Below, piece by piece: positions 34,256-43,733 of a stretch of DNA of 64,000 bases. Under the pieces are notes generated by a model that did no database searches, was not told the origin of the DNA, and was given only the letters and a program-made list of their open reading frames with translations. A program made the position numbers and the translations under genes. The DNA lies in NCBI GenBank assembly GCA_050331715.1, contig JBHJGO010000027.1:8067-72066 (forward strand), in the 5' to 3' direction. Numbering within the stretch: position 1 is the stretch's first letter; each line of letters begins with the position of its first letter. Origin of the DNA: JBHJGO01 sp050331715 (GTDB lineage Bacteria > Cyanobacteriota > Cyanobacteriia > Cyanobacteriales > Microcoleaceae).

Positions 34256-34292
34256 TCATTGGTTGTTGGTCAAATCTAATTCGGTATTTATC

Positions 34293-35156
34293 ATGTCTAC
34301 ACTTACGCTCAACAATGAAAGCCTCTGCTTTGGTGGGAAGGTTCAGTTCTACCAGCATTTCTCCTCTAGCTGTGATACAGAGATGCGATTTGCGGTTTAT
34401 TTGCCACCCCAGGCCCAGTCTGAATCCGTTCCCGTTCTGTATTTTCTCTCTGGCTTGACCTGTTCCGAGGAAAATTTCATCACAAAAGCTGGAGCCCAAC
34501 GATTTGCAGCAAAGTATGGATTAATGTTGGTCATTCCCGATACGAGTCCTCGCAATACAGGAATACCGGGGGAAGATGAGCGTTGGGACTTGGGGACAGG
34601 CGCTGGATTTTATGTCGATGCCACCCAACAACCCTGGAGTAAGCACTATCAGATGTACAGTTACGTAGTTGAAGAGCTGCCAGAACTGATTAACCAAAGT
34701 TTCCCTGTGATTCCAGAGCGAAAAAGCATTTTTGGCCACTCAATGGGAGGTCACGGTGCTTTAGTTTGTGCCTTGAAAAATCCCCAGCTTTATCAATCTG
34801 TTTCTGCCTTTGCGCCGATCTCTGCCCCAATCCGTTCCGGCTGGGGACAACAGGTCTTCACGGCCTATTTAGGCCCTGAACAAGACCAATGGCGTCAATA
34901 TGATGCTAGTGAGTTGGTGCTGCGGGGAGATTTGCATAAGCCGATTCTGATCGATGTTGGAACGGCTGATCCTTACTTGGCTCAGGGAGAACTCATGCCA
35001 GAGGCGTTTGAACATGCTTGCAAACAAGTCGGACAAGTTCTCACTCTGCGAATGCAGCCGAACTATGATCACAGTTACTATTTCGTCTCTAGCTTCATTG
35101 AAGATCATCTGCGCCATCATGCGGCTGCTCTTGATCCTCAATTTTCAAAGGTTTGA
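34293..35156 (+). CDS. fghA: S-formylglutathione hydrolase
   Basis: 287 residues from ATG 34293; upstream in-frame codons overlap the CSP41b-like gene and are not used. Esterase D fold: LYFLSGLTCSEENF, nucleophile in GHSMGGHG, charge-relay Asp in DVGTADPYL and His in NYDHSYYF. It hydrolyses S-formylglutathione to formate and glutathione in the formaldehyde detoxification route after FrmA/AdhC, which I do not see in the window. Confidence 0.95.
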   Translation: MSTLTLNNESLCFGGKVQFYQHFSSSCDTEMRFAVYLPPQAQSESVPVLYFLSGLTCSEENFITKAGAQRFAAKYGLMLVIPDTSPRNTGIPGEDERWDLGTGAGFYVDATQQPWSKHYQMYSYVVEELPELINQSFPVIPERKSIFGHSMGGHGALVCALKNPQLYQSVSAFAPISAPIRSGWGQQVFTAYLGPEQDQWRQYDASELVLRGDLHKPILIDVGTADPYLAQGELMPEAFEHACKQVGQVLTLRMQPNYDHSYYFVSSFIEDHLRHHAAALDPQFSKV

Positions 35157-35385
35157 CCCAACCCCTAGACATTCTCCATGGCAGCGATTAAAGTCTCTAA
35201 TCGTCTCAAACGCATCGGGCTTTCCTTCGTATGCAGGGAAGCGTGGCGGACTATGACACGAATTCAAGAATATCAGCCAAAAAGCAGAAAACCTATTGAT
35301 CTTCAGCAGAGTTCTACCAGATCTTGACAATTCTCAAGGGTTACGCAATGCTTAGAAGGCGATATTGATTGCTGGGAACCCATGG

Positions 35386-36651
35386 ATGCTACGTGCGATT
35401 CGCCTCAACGTCTTTAGAACAGTTCACTCGTTCAGCCGAAATCTACTTTCTCCATCTGATCGCAAAGTTCACCGCAGGGCTTATCGAAGCACACCACGTC
35501 ATTCCGCATATACAGGTATTTCTCGCCCGCCTGTCCAGTATCGTCGTCATTCCAGGAAAAAATCTGCCCGACTCCTTGTGTTACTGCTGATGGGAATTGT
35601 TGCAGGGGCAATCAGTGCTGGCCTATTTACCACTCTGCGTTCCAAGCCGATATCCGGTTCCTCAGATGCCCCTGAGTCTTTAGTAACTAGGAAGCAATAC
35701 CCGGTCTACAATATTCCATCTCCCCCCAACTTCATCCCCAGTGAAGCCCTGCAAACGATTGTGGATGGGGCCGTTGAGCTAGTTCAGCAGCAAGGCTTAC
35801 CAACGAGCCAGTTGTCGATCAGTTTGATTGACGTCAGTCAGCCCCATTACCATACCCATGCGGGCCACAACCATGAGCTTTTGAGGTACCCAGCGAGCGT
35901 GGCCAAGTTGTTCTGGGCGGTTTTGTTTCTGGACTTGGTGGAGACTGGAGTAATCACCGATGAATCGGCTTTCTATGTCGATTTGTCCAATATGATGCGA
36001 GTCTCTGACAACGATTCTGCCAGCCGAGTTGTGGACGCGATCACTCAGACTGAATCCGGTACTACCCTGGAAGGCAAGGCACTAGAAACTTGGCTGTACA
36101 AGCGGGATCAACTGAATCGATTTTTCCAAGATGCGGGCTATGAGGATATTCGATTGAGCATGAAGAATTATCCAGCCCCAAACCTAGGCCCGATGCCAAC
36201 GGGTCGAGATCAACAACTCTGGAGTGAATCAGAGCAATCGGGGGGCAATCAGGTAACCACAGATCAGGCCGCTCGATTGATGTATGAAGTCTATACCCAA
36301 CAGGCAATCTCACCCCTAGCATCCACTAAAATTGTTCATCTCCTAACCCGCAATCTTGATCCGGTAGCATGGCAAGAAGATGAATTGAATTCTGTTGAAG
36401 GATTTTTCAGTGAGTCGTTACCCACCAACCTCTACTTTGGATCAAAAATTGGATATACCCGCCGTTCTCGTCAGGAGGTCGCATTTATCAAGACCTCTGA
36501 TAATCGCACTGCCTACATTCTGGCAGTTTTTGGTACTGATCCCGCCTACGCAGAGAACGAGGACATTTTCCCCGAACTGTCTCGTTATATTTTCGACCGC
36601 TTGAACGGAGTATCGCCTGTGCTGCCCCCTGAAGCACTTGAAAGCAATTGA
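35386..36651 (+). CDS. class A beta-lactamase-like serine hydrolase, membrane-anchored
   Basis: About 421 residues from ATG 35386 (a TTG lies 7 codons upstream). A basic N-terminus precedes one membrane helix (LLVLLLMGIVAGAISAGLF), so the domain faces the periplasm. Penicilloyl-type motifs are present: SxxK as YPASVAKLFW, SDN as MRVSDNDSAS, and a KxG-like SKIGYTRRS. Class A lactamases and small DD-peptidase relatives share these. A housekeeping cell-wall role is likelier than drug resistance, as the anchor and the loose KTG box argue against a dedicated lactamase. Stands alone on the plus strand. Confidence 0.82.
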   Translation: MLRAIRLNVFRTVHSFSRNLLSPSDRKVHRRAYRSTPRHSAYTGISRPPVQYRRHSRKKSARLLVLLLMGIVAGAISAGLFTTLRSKPISGSSDAPESLVTRKQYPVYNIPSPPNFIPSEALQTIVDGAVELVQQQGLPTSQLSISLIDVSQPHYHTHAGHNHELLRYPASVAKLFWAVLFLDLVETGVITDESAFYVDLSNMMRVSDNDSASRVVDAITQTESGTTLEGKALETWLYKRDQLNRFFQDAGYEDIRLSMKNYPAPNLGPMPTGRDQQLWSESEQSGGNQVTTDQAARLMYEVYTQQAISPLASTKIVHLLTRNLDPVAWQEDELNSVEGFFSESLPTNLYFGSKIGYTRRSRQEVAFIKTSDNRTAYILAVFGTDPAYAENEDIFPELSRYIFDRLNGVSPVLPPEALESN

Positions 36652-36844
36652 TTAGAATTACTTATCGAAACAAGTAGCAAATGTAAATTTGCTGCGTTAA
36701 CCACAAAAATCCTATTGAAAATCGCTGAATGAAAAGAAGTGTGGTAGTTTGAATGCTGTTGACGATTGCTCAATGTGGCAAGAATAACTTAACAATTCTT
36801 CACGGAGGGTTATAATAGCTGGTGTCCGTCAGTTGAGTAGAGGA

Positions 36845-37603
36845 ATGGTACAAGCCTTGTTAACCAGCACTCCTTTTCAGGCTCAAGGCGGTGATCGCCT
36901 GGTTAGTAGAGTCGTCGCGGCTGCAATCGCAGCTTTGTTTAAGCAGTCTCAAAAAGTTGAAGCCAATGTTCGGGCCGAACCTGTCACCAAGTTGTTGCAG
37001 GGTAGTGTGGACGGTTTTGACTTCATCGGTAACGGTATGCTGATGTACAATGGGCTCCGCATTGCAGTGATGGAGCTGTATTTGCAGGCGGTCAGCATTG
37101 ATTTCGGAGCTGTTTTCTCTGGGAAGGTCAAGTTGAAGCAGCCCACGCAGGCAAGTATGCGGGTAGTTCTGTCAGAGGATGATTTGAGTACCTCATTTAA
37201 CACTCCCTTCGTCCGCGAAAAACTACAGCGTTTACAGCACAACGGCAAGTCGCTTAAATTTAGCGATACCACCATGGAGGTCACGCCCGATAAGGCACTG
37301 CGAATCCATTCAGAAATTCAGTGTGGTGATTCTGATGCTCCTATTCCGATCAACTTCACAACAGAGGTTGAGGTGGAAGAGCGTCGCCGCATCCAATTTG
37401 TCAACGTTAAGTACGAGGGATCGGAGGAGTCTGTTGAACTGAGTAAGGCCCTAGTGGAGCATGTCAATAATCTGCTGGATTTAGATAAGTTTGCTCTGGA
37501 GGGAACTCAGCTTCGAGTAGATCGACTTCGGATTCAAAAGGACTCGCTGATTTTTTACGGATCAGCGCAGATCAATCAGTTTCCAACGGGCAAAAAGCGT
37601 TAG
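36845..37603 (+). CDS. DUF2993-family protein
   Basis: About 252 residues from ATG 36845; a TTG at 36833 is the alternative. The DUF2993 pattern is seen: VKLLxGxVDGxxFxGxGxxxY near residues 45-65, VSIDFGAVFSGKVKL, and a repeated beta-strand layout resembling lipid-binding tubular (BPI/SMP-like) domains. Mycobacterial LmeA belongs here. No signal peptide or membrane span. An SRPBCC gene starts 9 bp downstream, so both may act on hydrophobic ligands. Function in cyanobacteria is unknown. Confidence 0.85.
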   Translation: MVQALLTSTPFQAQGGDRLVSRVVAAAIAALFKQSQKVEANVRAEPVTKLLQGSVDGFDFIGNGMLMYNGLRIAVMELYLQAVSIDFGAVFSGKVKLKQPTQASMRVVLSEDDLSTSFNTPFVREKLQRLQHNGKSLKFSDTTMEVTPDKALRIHSEIQCGDSDAPIPINFTTEVEVEERRRIQFVNVKYEGSEESVELSKALVEHVNNLLDLDKFALEGTQLRVDRLRIQKDSLIFYGSAQINQFPTGKKR

Positions 37604-37612
37604 ACACTATCG

Positions 37613-38083
37613 ATGTTGCATTTCCAATATTCTTCGCTAATTGACGCACCGATTGAGACGGTTTGGGAGTTTCATCTCCGGCCCGATATTCTGCAGCTCT
37701 TGACCCCGCCCTGGCAGCCTGTAGAAGTTGTTCGTCGGGAGGGGGGTCTAGACATTGGAGCTATCACAGAGATTCGGATCGGGCTTGGCCCCATAGCTGT
37801 TCCCTGGCGAGCAGTTCTTACCGAGTGCGATCGCCCCTACCTTTTCACTGATGTGCAGCAGGAAGGCCCTTTGGAGAGTTGGACACATCGCCACCAATTT
37901 TCCCCAGAGCAAGGTGTGGCGGGTCAGATCCAAACTCGGCTGACTGATACGATTCAATTCTCTCTACCAGGCGGATGGCTGCTAGAGCAAGGGTTGAACT
38001 GGTGGGTGCAAGAACGGCTGACCGACATGTTCCGTTATCGGCATCAAATTACCCATCAAGAATGTCAAAAGTCATCTAATTGA
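37613..38083 (+). CDS. SRPBCC-family ligand-binding protein
   Basis: 156 residues, ATG 37613. START/Bet v1-like pattern: FQYSSLIDAPIETVWEFHLRPDIL at the N-terminus, VPWRAVLTEC and FTDVQQEGPLESWTHRHQF in the middle, and a long C-terminal helix ending MFRYRH. This subgroup is often labelled cyclase/dehydrase or cell-division-inhibitor-like and binds hydrophobic ligands in a cavity. Second gene of the DUF2993 unit. Confidence 0.88.
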   Translation: MLHFQYSSLIDAPIETVWEFHLRPDILQLLTPPWQPVEVVRREGGLDIGAITEIRIGLGPIAVPWRAVLTECDRPYLFTDVQQEGPLESWTHRHQFSPEQGVAGQIQTRLTDTIQFSLPGGWLLEQGLNWWVQERLTDMFRYRHQITHQECQKSSN

Positions 38084-38308
38084 GTCCAGAGAGTTATTGT
38101 TTTTGGATAGGGTATTTAGCGGTAGAGCTTTTTTGTTGCATAGGGATCATCTTGTTCTGGGCAGTAGTTCCCATGGAGCAATAAGTAAATCCGATACAGT
38201 TCGAGGCAAAGATTTTAATTTCATCAGCTATAATCGGATGCCATAGCAAAAATCTGACAAGTTTCTCCAGGTCTTTGCTAGTTCATTCACCGATTCATGA
38301 GGAAAAGT

Positions 38309-38527
38309 ATGAAGCGATTAACTCGATTGTTGGGGATTTTAATGGTTCTAGGCAGCCTCTCTCTGGTTGCCTGTGGTGGCTCTGAAACAACAGAAACTGA
38401 GCCTACCGAGTCCGCGCCTGCGTCCACAACAGAGGAAGCTACTCCAGAAACAACAGAGTCCACTGAGGAATCTACAGAGGAATCTACTGAAGAACCTGCT
38501 TCAACTGAGACTCCTGCCTCTCCGTAG
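38309..38527 (+). CDS. small Thr/Glu-rich lipoprotein
   Basis: 72 residues from ATG 38309, with GAGGA at 38299-38303; the ATG at 38297 overlaps that site. Signal with lipobox LSLVACGG, so Cys is lipidated in the inner membrane or lumen. The mature part is nearly all Thr, Glu, Ser, Pro and Ala, including three TEES units coded by 12-bp near-repeats (about 38460-38495). It looks disordered and acidic, perhaps a spacer. No named family recognised. Confidence 0.75.
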   Translation: MKRLTRLLGILMVLGSLSLVACGGSETTETEPTESAPASTTEEATPETTESTEESTEESTEEPASTETPASP

Positions 38528-38869
38528 AATGTAGGGTTCGTTTTAAAATCATCAGAATCAAGCGTTGGGTTGACGTAAGAAAACCTAACGCTGTGCAGTT
38601 TCTGAATATATTTTCTTGCCAACTTCTCGTCCGTAGGATAATCTTCAGGTGAAACTAAGGGCGATCGCGTCAACTTAACTCCTCACTTTTCCACTGCCAA
38701 AATAGTAATGGCTGTCAGAATTGCTTTCAGAATTAAAGCCCCCCAAAAAGCTACGTTCCTGTGATTGAATGCTGCAAGTTGATTAATATCATTTCACCTT
38801 GGGCAGAGCCACTGGCTTGATTAACCTATAATTAAAGTCTTGTAACTTTGCGCATCAAAGGGCTAACTC
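38528..38869. other. intergenic, 342 bp, with possible promoter of the phycobilisome-like gene
   Basis: A TATAAT lies at 38827-38832, 38 bp before the next ATG; no good -35 hexamer is at the expected spacing. The string ACTCCTCAC near 38676 recalls part of the Yfr1 RNA core, but no flanking hairpin or T-run is visible. Nothing else found. Confidence 0.4.
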
Positions 38870-39469
38870 ATGCTGACTGAACGAGCGAAGACATTAATTC
38901 CCAAGGCCAGAATTGTCAGCTTTGAACAGTGGAAAGGATTTTACCCAAATGACATCATCGCTCGATTTCAGGCGGCTGACGATGAAAGCCGTTACCTCAC
39001 CAATCAGGATTTAGAGTCTCTGCATCAAGCGGTGGCTGCGAGTCCCGAACTGCAACAGGTGACCAGTTCAGCCCAGATTGACTTGGCTCAACGTTTGCGG
39101 GATCAGGCAGATACCACTGTAAGTCAGGCCAGAGAAAAGGTTCTGGCCCAATACCCTGGCATTACTGAACCGGGGGGCGACCTTTACCCAGAAATACGGG
39201 CTAAAGCCTGCTGGCGAGATTTTTGGCAATTCCTGCGTTGTGTGACCTACGGGATTGCGGCTGGCCAGGCGCAGTACACCAGTGCTGAAGGATTGCACTA
39301 TATGGAGTTGCTGTATCAGGAGTTGAAGGTTCCGCTACAGGCTATGGTGTCTGGCATTGAAAACTTGAAGACCTTTAGTCTCCAATCCCTACCCACTGAG
39401 CAGCAGCAGTTAAATGCTCCCTACTTTGATCACTTGATTAGTCAACTGCGTCAGTTTAACTCAGCCTGA
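38870..39469 (+). CDS. divergent phycobiliprotein-like protein
   Basis: 199 residues. The globin-like phycobilisome core is evident from KACWRDFWQFLRCVTYGIAAG, which matches the chromophore region of phycobiliproteins (usually CLRD..YYLRYVTY); C114 aligns with the bilin-attachment Cys. Length exceeds that of Apc and Cpc subunits (about 160-175), with an N-terminal extension SFEQWKGFYPNDIIARF. The usual Asp after AG is Gln. Orphan members of this kind may be phycobilisome-associated or sensory. Not near apc operons; apcD is 8 kb away on the other strand. Confidence 0.8.
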   Translation: MLTERAKTLIPKARIVSFEQWKGFYPNDIIARFQAADDESRYLTNQDLESLHQAVAASPELQQVTSSAQIDLAQRLRDQADTTVSQAREKVLAQYPGITEPGGDLYPEIRAKACWRDFWQFLRCVTYGIAAGQAQYTSAEGLHYMELLYQELKVPLQAMVSGIENLKTFSLQSLPTEQQQLNAPYFDHLISQLRQFNSA

Positions 39470-39490
39470 ATTTTCTATCTCCCAATCTTC

Positions 39491-39523
39491 AATCTTTAAG
39501 TTTCTAAAATCTTTAAGTTTCTA
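39491..39523. repeat. 17-bp tandem duplication
   Basis: AATCTTTAAGTTTCTA occurs twice with period 17 between two convergent genes. Perhaps slippage; no function seen. Confidence 0.8.
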
Positions 39524-39620
39524 ACTCGACTGCAAGGTGACAGGTATTGTTGCACCACTTGGTTAGTCTTTAGGGTTTTAGCCCCATTTTTACCGTTCCA
39601 AAAATACAAGTGGTAGTCGA

Positions 39621-40682
39621 TCAACTTTCAACGCCAACCTGGGCACACATCATTTCTAGAGGACAACTATTACATTTCGGCTGGTTTCCTCGACAAATAT
39701 GTTTCCCAAAGGGAACCAGTAACCGATTAATCTCTACCCAATATTGCTGAGGCAATTGATTTTCTAAGGCTTTCATAGTCTTTTCAGGAGCCTTTGTCGC
39801 AACGTACCCCCAACGATTTGTGACCCGATGTACATGAACATCGACACTAATGCAAGGATAATCCAATGCAACTCCCAGAGCGAGATGGGCACACTTCGGC
39901 CCAACGCCTTTGAATTCCGTTAGTATCTGTGGATCAGGGGGTAATTCGCCTTGAAATTCCTGGAGAATCTGTTGAGAAATTTGGCGAATTTGTTCGGCCT
40001 TGTTTTCTGGAAAGGTGCAGTCTTGAATCAATTCAAGAATTTTAGCAGTGCTCAACTCGACCATCTGAGCGGGAGTACGTGCTTGAGCAAAGAGTCGGCG
40101 GGAAACCGGAACACTCGTTTCGTCGTAGGTACGGATGGAAATAATGCAGGAGATTAATTGTTCATAAAGAGAATTAAATCCTTCTTCGGCCAATTGAAAC
40201 ATGGCGGCTTTTGGAAAGGGCTGCACCGCATCGCGGAGCAATTCTATAACTTGGTCTATATCGAAATTTTGGGTGGTCAAAGCAGAATGATGTGAACCTG
40301 TTTCGTGAAGAATCAATCGATTGCCCTGGGGGTCGTGGGCATAGACTTCTCGACCGTGGGACGCATGAATAATTTCCGCTGAAACGGGATATCCCAGTTG
40401 ACTCAATAGAGCCATAATCTTTTCTAGATTTTTGACTTCCAAACAAAGGCTCATGCTGCCAGAGGTTGCGACCCTATCGATCGTTTTTGCGGGTTGAAAT
40501 TCCTCCACGTAGGTTTCGCGGGGCTGGAAAATCCCCAAGCGAAAGCACTCCAATTGAAACTCAGCATAGATTCCAGGTCGATAGATCTGCGGTTGGGTCT
40601 CTAAAACATTACTGTAGAACGCTACCAAGGGTTCAATGTGAGGATCAGCCAGCGTTACAAATGCAGCGAAACAATTCGTCAT
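39621..40682 (-). CDS. VOC (glyoxalase-like) - endonuclease III fusion
   Basis: 353 residues in one frame. Residues 1-128 form a complete VOC domain ending in HDPQGNRLILHE. Residues 142-353 are an Nth-type HhH-GPD glycosylase: HhH motif FKGVGPKCA with catalytic K263, D281 in SVDVHVHR, and a C-x6-C-x2-C-x5-C [4Fe-4S] cluster (C330, C337, C340, C346). The Gln of the SAQATD-type loop is replaced (SIRTYD). The glycosylase/AP-lyase would remove oxidised pyrimidines; the VOC part has no obvious metal triad. Its ATG shares a base with the MATE stop (TGATG), indicating translational coupling. Confidence 0.88.
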   Translation of the reverse strand: MTNCFAAFVTLADPHIEPLVAFYSNVLETQPQIYRPGIYAEFQLECFRLGIFQPRETYVEEFQPAKTIDRVATSGSMSLCLEVKNLEKIMALLSQLGYPVSAEIIHASHGREVYAHDPQGNRLILHETGSHHSALTTQNFDIDQVIELLRDAVQPFPKAAMFQLAEEGFNSLYEQLISCIISIRTYDETSVPVSRRLFAQARTPAQMVELSTAKILELIQDCTFPENKAEQIRQISQQILQEFQGELPPDPQILTEFKGVGPKCAHLALGVALDYPCISVDVHVHRVTNRWGYVATKAPEKTMKALENQLPQQYWVEINRLLVPFGKHICRGNQPKCNSCPLEMMCAQVGVES

Positions 40683-42105
40683 CAGACATTATCCCTTGCA
40701 ACTTTTGGTTTTTGAGAATTGGGTAAGGAAAGGATTTCGTCTGCTTCTACTTGATGCTCCCCATCAGCAATCTTTGAACCGCACAGTCGATTTGTCCAGA
40801 GAAAGGCCATCAGTCCAACCACCAAGTTTGCAATACAGGCAGCGGCAAAAATTCCATTAATCCCAAATAACCGATTTCCAACATAGGCCAGTGGGATGTA
40901 CAAAACGACCATTCGAGTCAGCGTTAAGATAACAGATGGGATCGGTTTTCCCAGAGCATTTAACGCTGCAGTCGCCACCAGGAAAATTCCCTGGGTTCCG
41001 TAGCTGACTGAAACAATTGCCAGGTATTGAGTGGCTGTCTTGACTACCTGGGGATCTTGATCAAATATCCCAATCAGTTGAACGGAGAGTAAGCTGAGAA
41101 CCAAGAAGAGTAAACTCCCCCAAACCAAGCAAAACGAGTAGGATAGACGCAGAGAGCGACGAACTCGACCATAACGTTTTGCCCCCCAATTCTGGCCGAC
41201 AAAAGGCCCAATCGTTGCAGAGAGTGCCATTAAAACAATTAGAGCAAAGGATTCAATTCGAGAGGAAATTCCAAATCCAGCCACGGCTTCTGGACTATAG
41301 GTTGCCATCAGTCGAGTAATGATACCAATGGAAATCGGTGTGATCATATTTGTCCCTGCCGCTGGTAAACCCACTGCCAAAATTGGCTTCCAGCAATTCC
41401 AAACTCCCTGCAAGCAGGTCAGACTCCACAAAATCATCTGTTCTCGAAAGTGAAGCACAAACATGGAAGCCACTAGCGTGACTGAACGGCTAATCACCGT
41501 GGCAATGGCTGCCCCCTGAAGTCCAAGGCTTGGAACCCACCTCCAACCAAAAATAAACAGAGGATCGAGCACAATATTGGTCAGCCCCGCGAAAATCATA
41601 ATCAAGCTTGGCGTTTTGGTATCACCCGTTGCTCGGATGGCACTATTGCCCACCATGGGGATCACCAGAAAGATCATGCCCCAGTACCAAATTTCCATGT
41701 ACTCGCGGATTTTGGGTATGGTCTCTGGCCCTGCGCCCAGCGACTTAAATAGTGGCTCTATGGTTGACAAACCAGCAATGACAAAGACACCAACGATCAG
41801 TAATGACAGTGTCAAGCTATTGGTTGTCAGTTGCTTCACTTGATGGCGATCGCCTTCCCCGATGGCACGAGAAATGACTGAAGAAGCACCAACTCCCAGT
41901 CCCATGGCGACACTGCCAGTACCATCACCACTGGAAAGGTAAAGCTCATCGCAGCCAATTCCCTCGTCCCAAGCTGACCGACAAAAAAGGTATCTGCCAG
42001 ATTGAAAGCAATCACCGCAAACACGCCCCAAATCATTGGCAGTGTTAGAGAAATCAGCTTTCGGCCAATCGGGCCTTGGGTCAGAGTAGGGGTTGAGGTT
42101 GGCAT
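40682..42105 (-). pseudogene. MATE-family efflux transporter, frameshifted
   Basis: Reading from ATG 42105 gives a good MATE start (LTLPMIWGVFAVIAFNLADTFFVGQLGT... FPVVMVL). At about 41916 the match jumps to another frame that continues GSVAMGLGVGASSVISRAIGEGD and on to a normal C-terminus at 40682. Restoring one G in the run CTGGCAGTG would give a standard product of about 474 residues, so a single-base deletion is the simplest explanation. It could be a true recent lesion or a base-call error. Intact, it would export small molecules in exchange for Na+ or H+. The VOC-endonuclease III gene overlaps its stop. Confidence 0.85.
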
Positions 42106-42185
42106 GGGTTTATTGTCAAGATTACAAATTCAAGCAGCTCTTAACAGAACGTAACATACTCCGAGCTGGATAATTCCCCACCCTC

Positions 42186-43733
42186 TTAAACCAACCCCAA
42201 ATCCGCTGCAATCCGATGGGCACAGGCAAATCCGGAAAAGGCAACTGCATTCAAGCCCTGGCCTGGGAATGTACTGTCTCCAACACAATACAGCCCTGGA
42301 ATCCCGGTTCGATTAAAGGGCATTCCTAGTAATCCCCGTAGGGCATGTCTGGGAATCGGGCCATAGGTACCATCTTCTCGATTGAGAAACCGTCGATGGG
42401 AACGGGCCGTTCCCACTTCTAAATAATCCAATCCTGCATCGAGTCCAGGGAAAATTTTCTCCAGACGATCAATCACTCGCCAGGCCGCTGCTTCTTTCTT
42501 TGCTTCATATTCTTCCTTAGGCAGTCCTTGCCAGTCGTCAATGGAGCTAGGCGTAAAAGTATGTAGAATGTGATATCCCTCCGGGGCAAGGCTCGGATCG
42601 AGTAACGTGGGAATCGAGACAAAAATGGTTCCCTCGTCATCCTCCATCCGTTGCCAATCTTCCAACACAATATGATGACACTCTGTTCCGATGGGGAAAA
42701 CAGAGGCCGCTACTCCTGCATGAATACTGAGAAAACTGGGAGACTTCTGATAGCGCTTGCGCCACTGCTGCTCAGATTTCGGAGCCTGCTCCATTGGAAT
42801 CAGTTTGCCAAACGTATCCCACCGAGTCGCATTAGAAACAATTCGCCGAGCGGAGTAAACCTGGCCACTCACCAGCTCAACGCCGACCGCCTTCCCATCC
42901 TTAACGAGAACCCGTTTGACTCTTGCTTTGTATTGAATCTTGCCCCCCACCTTCTCCAAGCCTTCTGACAATTTCAGCGCGATCTGTCCCACCCCTCCTT
43001 TGGGATAGTTGATCCCGCCGTAGTGACGATCTGAGAACACCATGCCGGCATTGACCATCGGGGTGAAATCAGCAGGAACCACTGACCAGCAGTAGCACTC
43101 CATATCAATGAACTTGAGTAATTCTGGGTCATGGATATTCCAGCGAGCCACATCTCCAACATTTTGCGGTAGATACCGGAGTAACCCCAGGCAGGCCCCA
43201 GGATTTTCAAAAAAGACGCGCAGTAGATAACGGTATTCTTCCAGGGACAGGAGTTCAATCGAGTTAAGGCAGTTAAAAACTTTCCAGCATTCATCATAAA
43301 ACTTGCGAATTCCCCGGCTTTCATGGGGAAAAGTCGCCGTCAACTCTTCCAAAAACTTCTCGTAGTCCCGATGTACCTTAACTTCCAGGTCATTAGGCAA
43401 ATGGTAGTGAATCTGTACTGCATCGGGAATCGTCTCCAGTTCTACCTCAACGGCACTCAGCGCCCGGGTCAGAAGGTTGGTTGTTCCTTGCTTACCAAAG
43501 CCAAAGATCATGGATGCCCCAACGTCAAACCGATATCCCTCTCGTTCAAAGTATCCGGAACTGCCCCCCGGAATAACATAGCTTTCCAAAACGAGAACTG
43601 AAGCTCCTTTCGCTGCCAGTTGAGTGGCTGTGACCAGTCCTCCAACCCCAGAACCAATAACAATCACATCAAATTTCTCTTGGAAATCAGTGGACTGAGA
43701 CGTAACGGATGCAGATGAGCTAGGAACAGACAT
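42186..43733 (-). CDS. crtISO: carotenoid (prolycopene) isomerase
   Basis: About 515 residues from ATG 43733; a GTG at 43751 is the alternative. FAD-binding VIVIGSGVGGLVTA and GGSSGYFEREGYRFDVGASMI follow the CRTISO/CrtH family closely, as do CYCWSVVPADFTPM, HYGGINYPKGGVGQIA and the C-terminal GLYCVGDSTFPGQGLNAVAFSG. It isomerises tetra-cis-lycopene to all-trans-lycopene in carotenoid synthesis. Also called crtH. Monocistronic; 80 bp from the MATE start. Confidence 0.95.
   Translation of the reverse strand: MSVPSSSASVTSQSTDFQEKFDVIVIGSGVGGLVTATQLAAKGASVLVLESYVIPGGSSGYFEREGYRFDVGASMIFGFGKQGTTNLLTRALSAVEVELETIPDAVQIHYHLPNDLEVKVHRDYEKFLEELTATFPHESRGIRKFYDECWKVFNCLNSIELLSLEEYRYLLRVFFENPGACLGLLRYLPQNVGDVARWNIHDPELLKFIDMECYCWSVVPADFTPMVNAGMVFSDRHYGGINYPKGGVGQIALKLSEGLEKVGGKIQYKARVKRVLVKDGKAVGVELVSGQVYSARRIVSNATRWDTFGKLIPMEQAPKSEQQWRKRYQKSPSFLSIHAGVAASVFPIGTECHHIVLEDWQRMEDDEGTIFVSIPTLLDPSLAPEGYHILHTFTPSSIDDWQGLPKEEYEAKKEAAAWRVIDRLEKIFPGLDAGLDYLEVGTARSHRRFLNREDGTYGPIPRHALRGLLGMPFNRTGIPGLYCVGDSTFPGQGLNAVAFSGFACAHRIAADLGLV

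Noticed and set aside
38287..38673. 128-codon minus-strand frame rich in Ser/Val/Asp
   Set aside because: Mirror image of the lipoprotein repeat; the plus-strand gene has an RBS and lipobox.
38670..38690. ACTCCTCAC string recalling the Yfr1 RNA core
   Set aside because: Flanking stems and terminator T-run of Yfr1 are missing.
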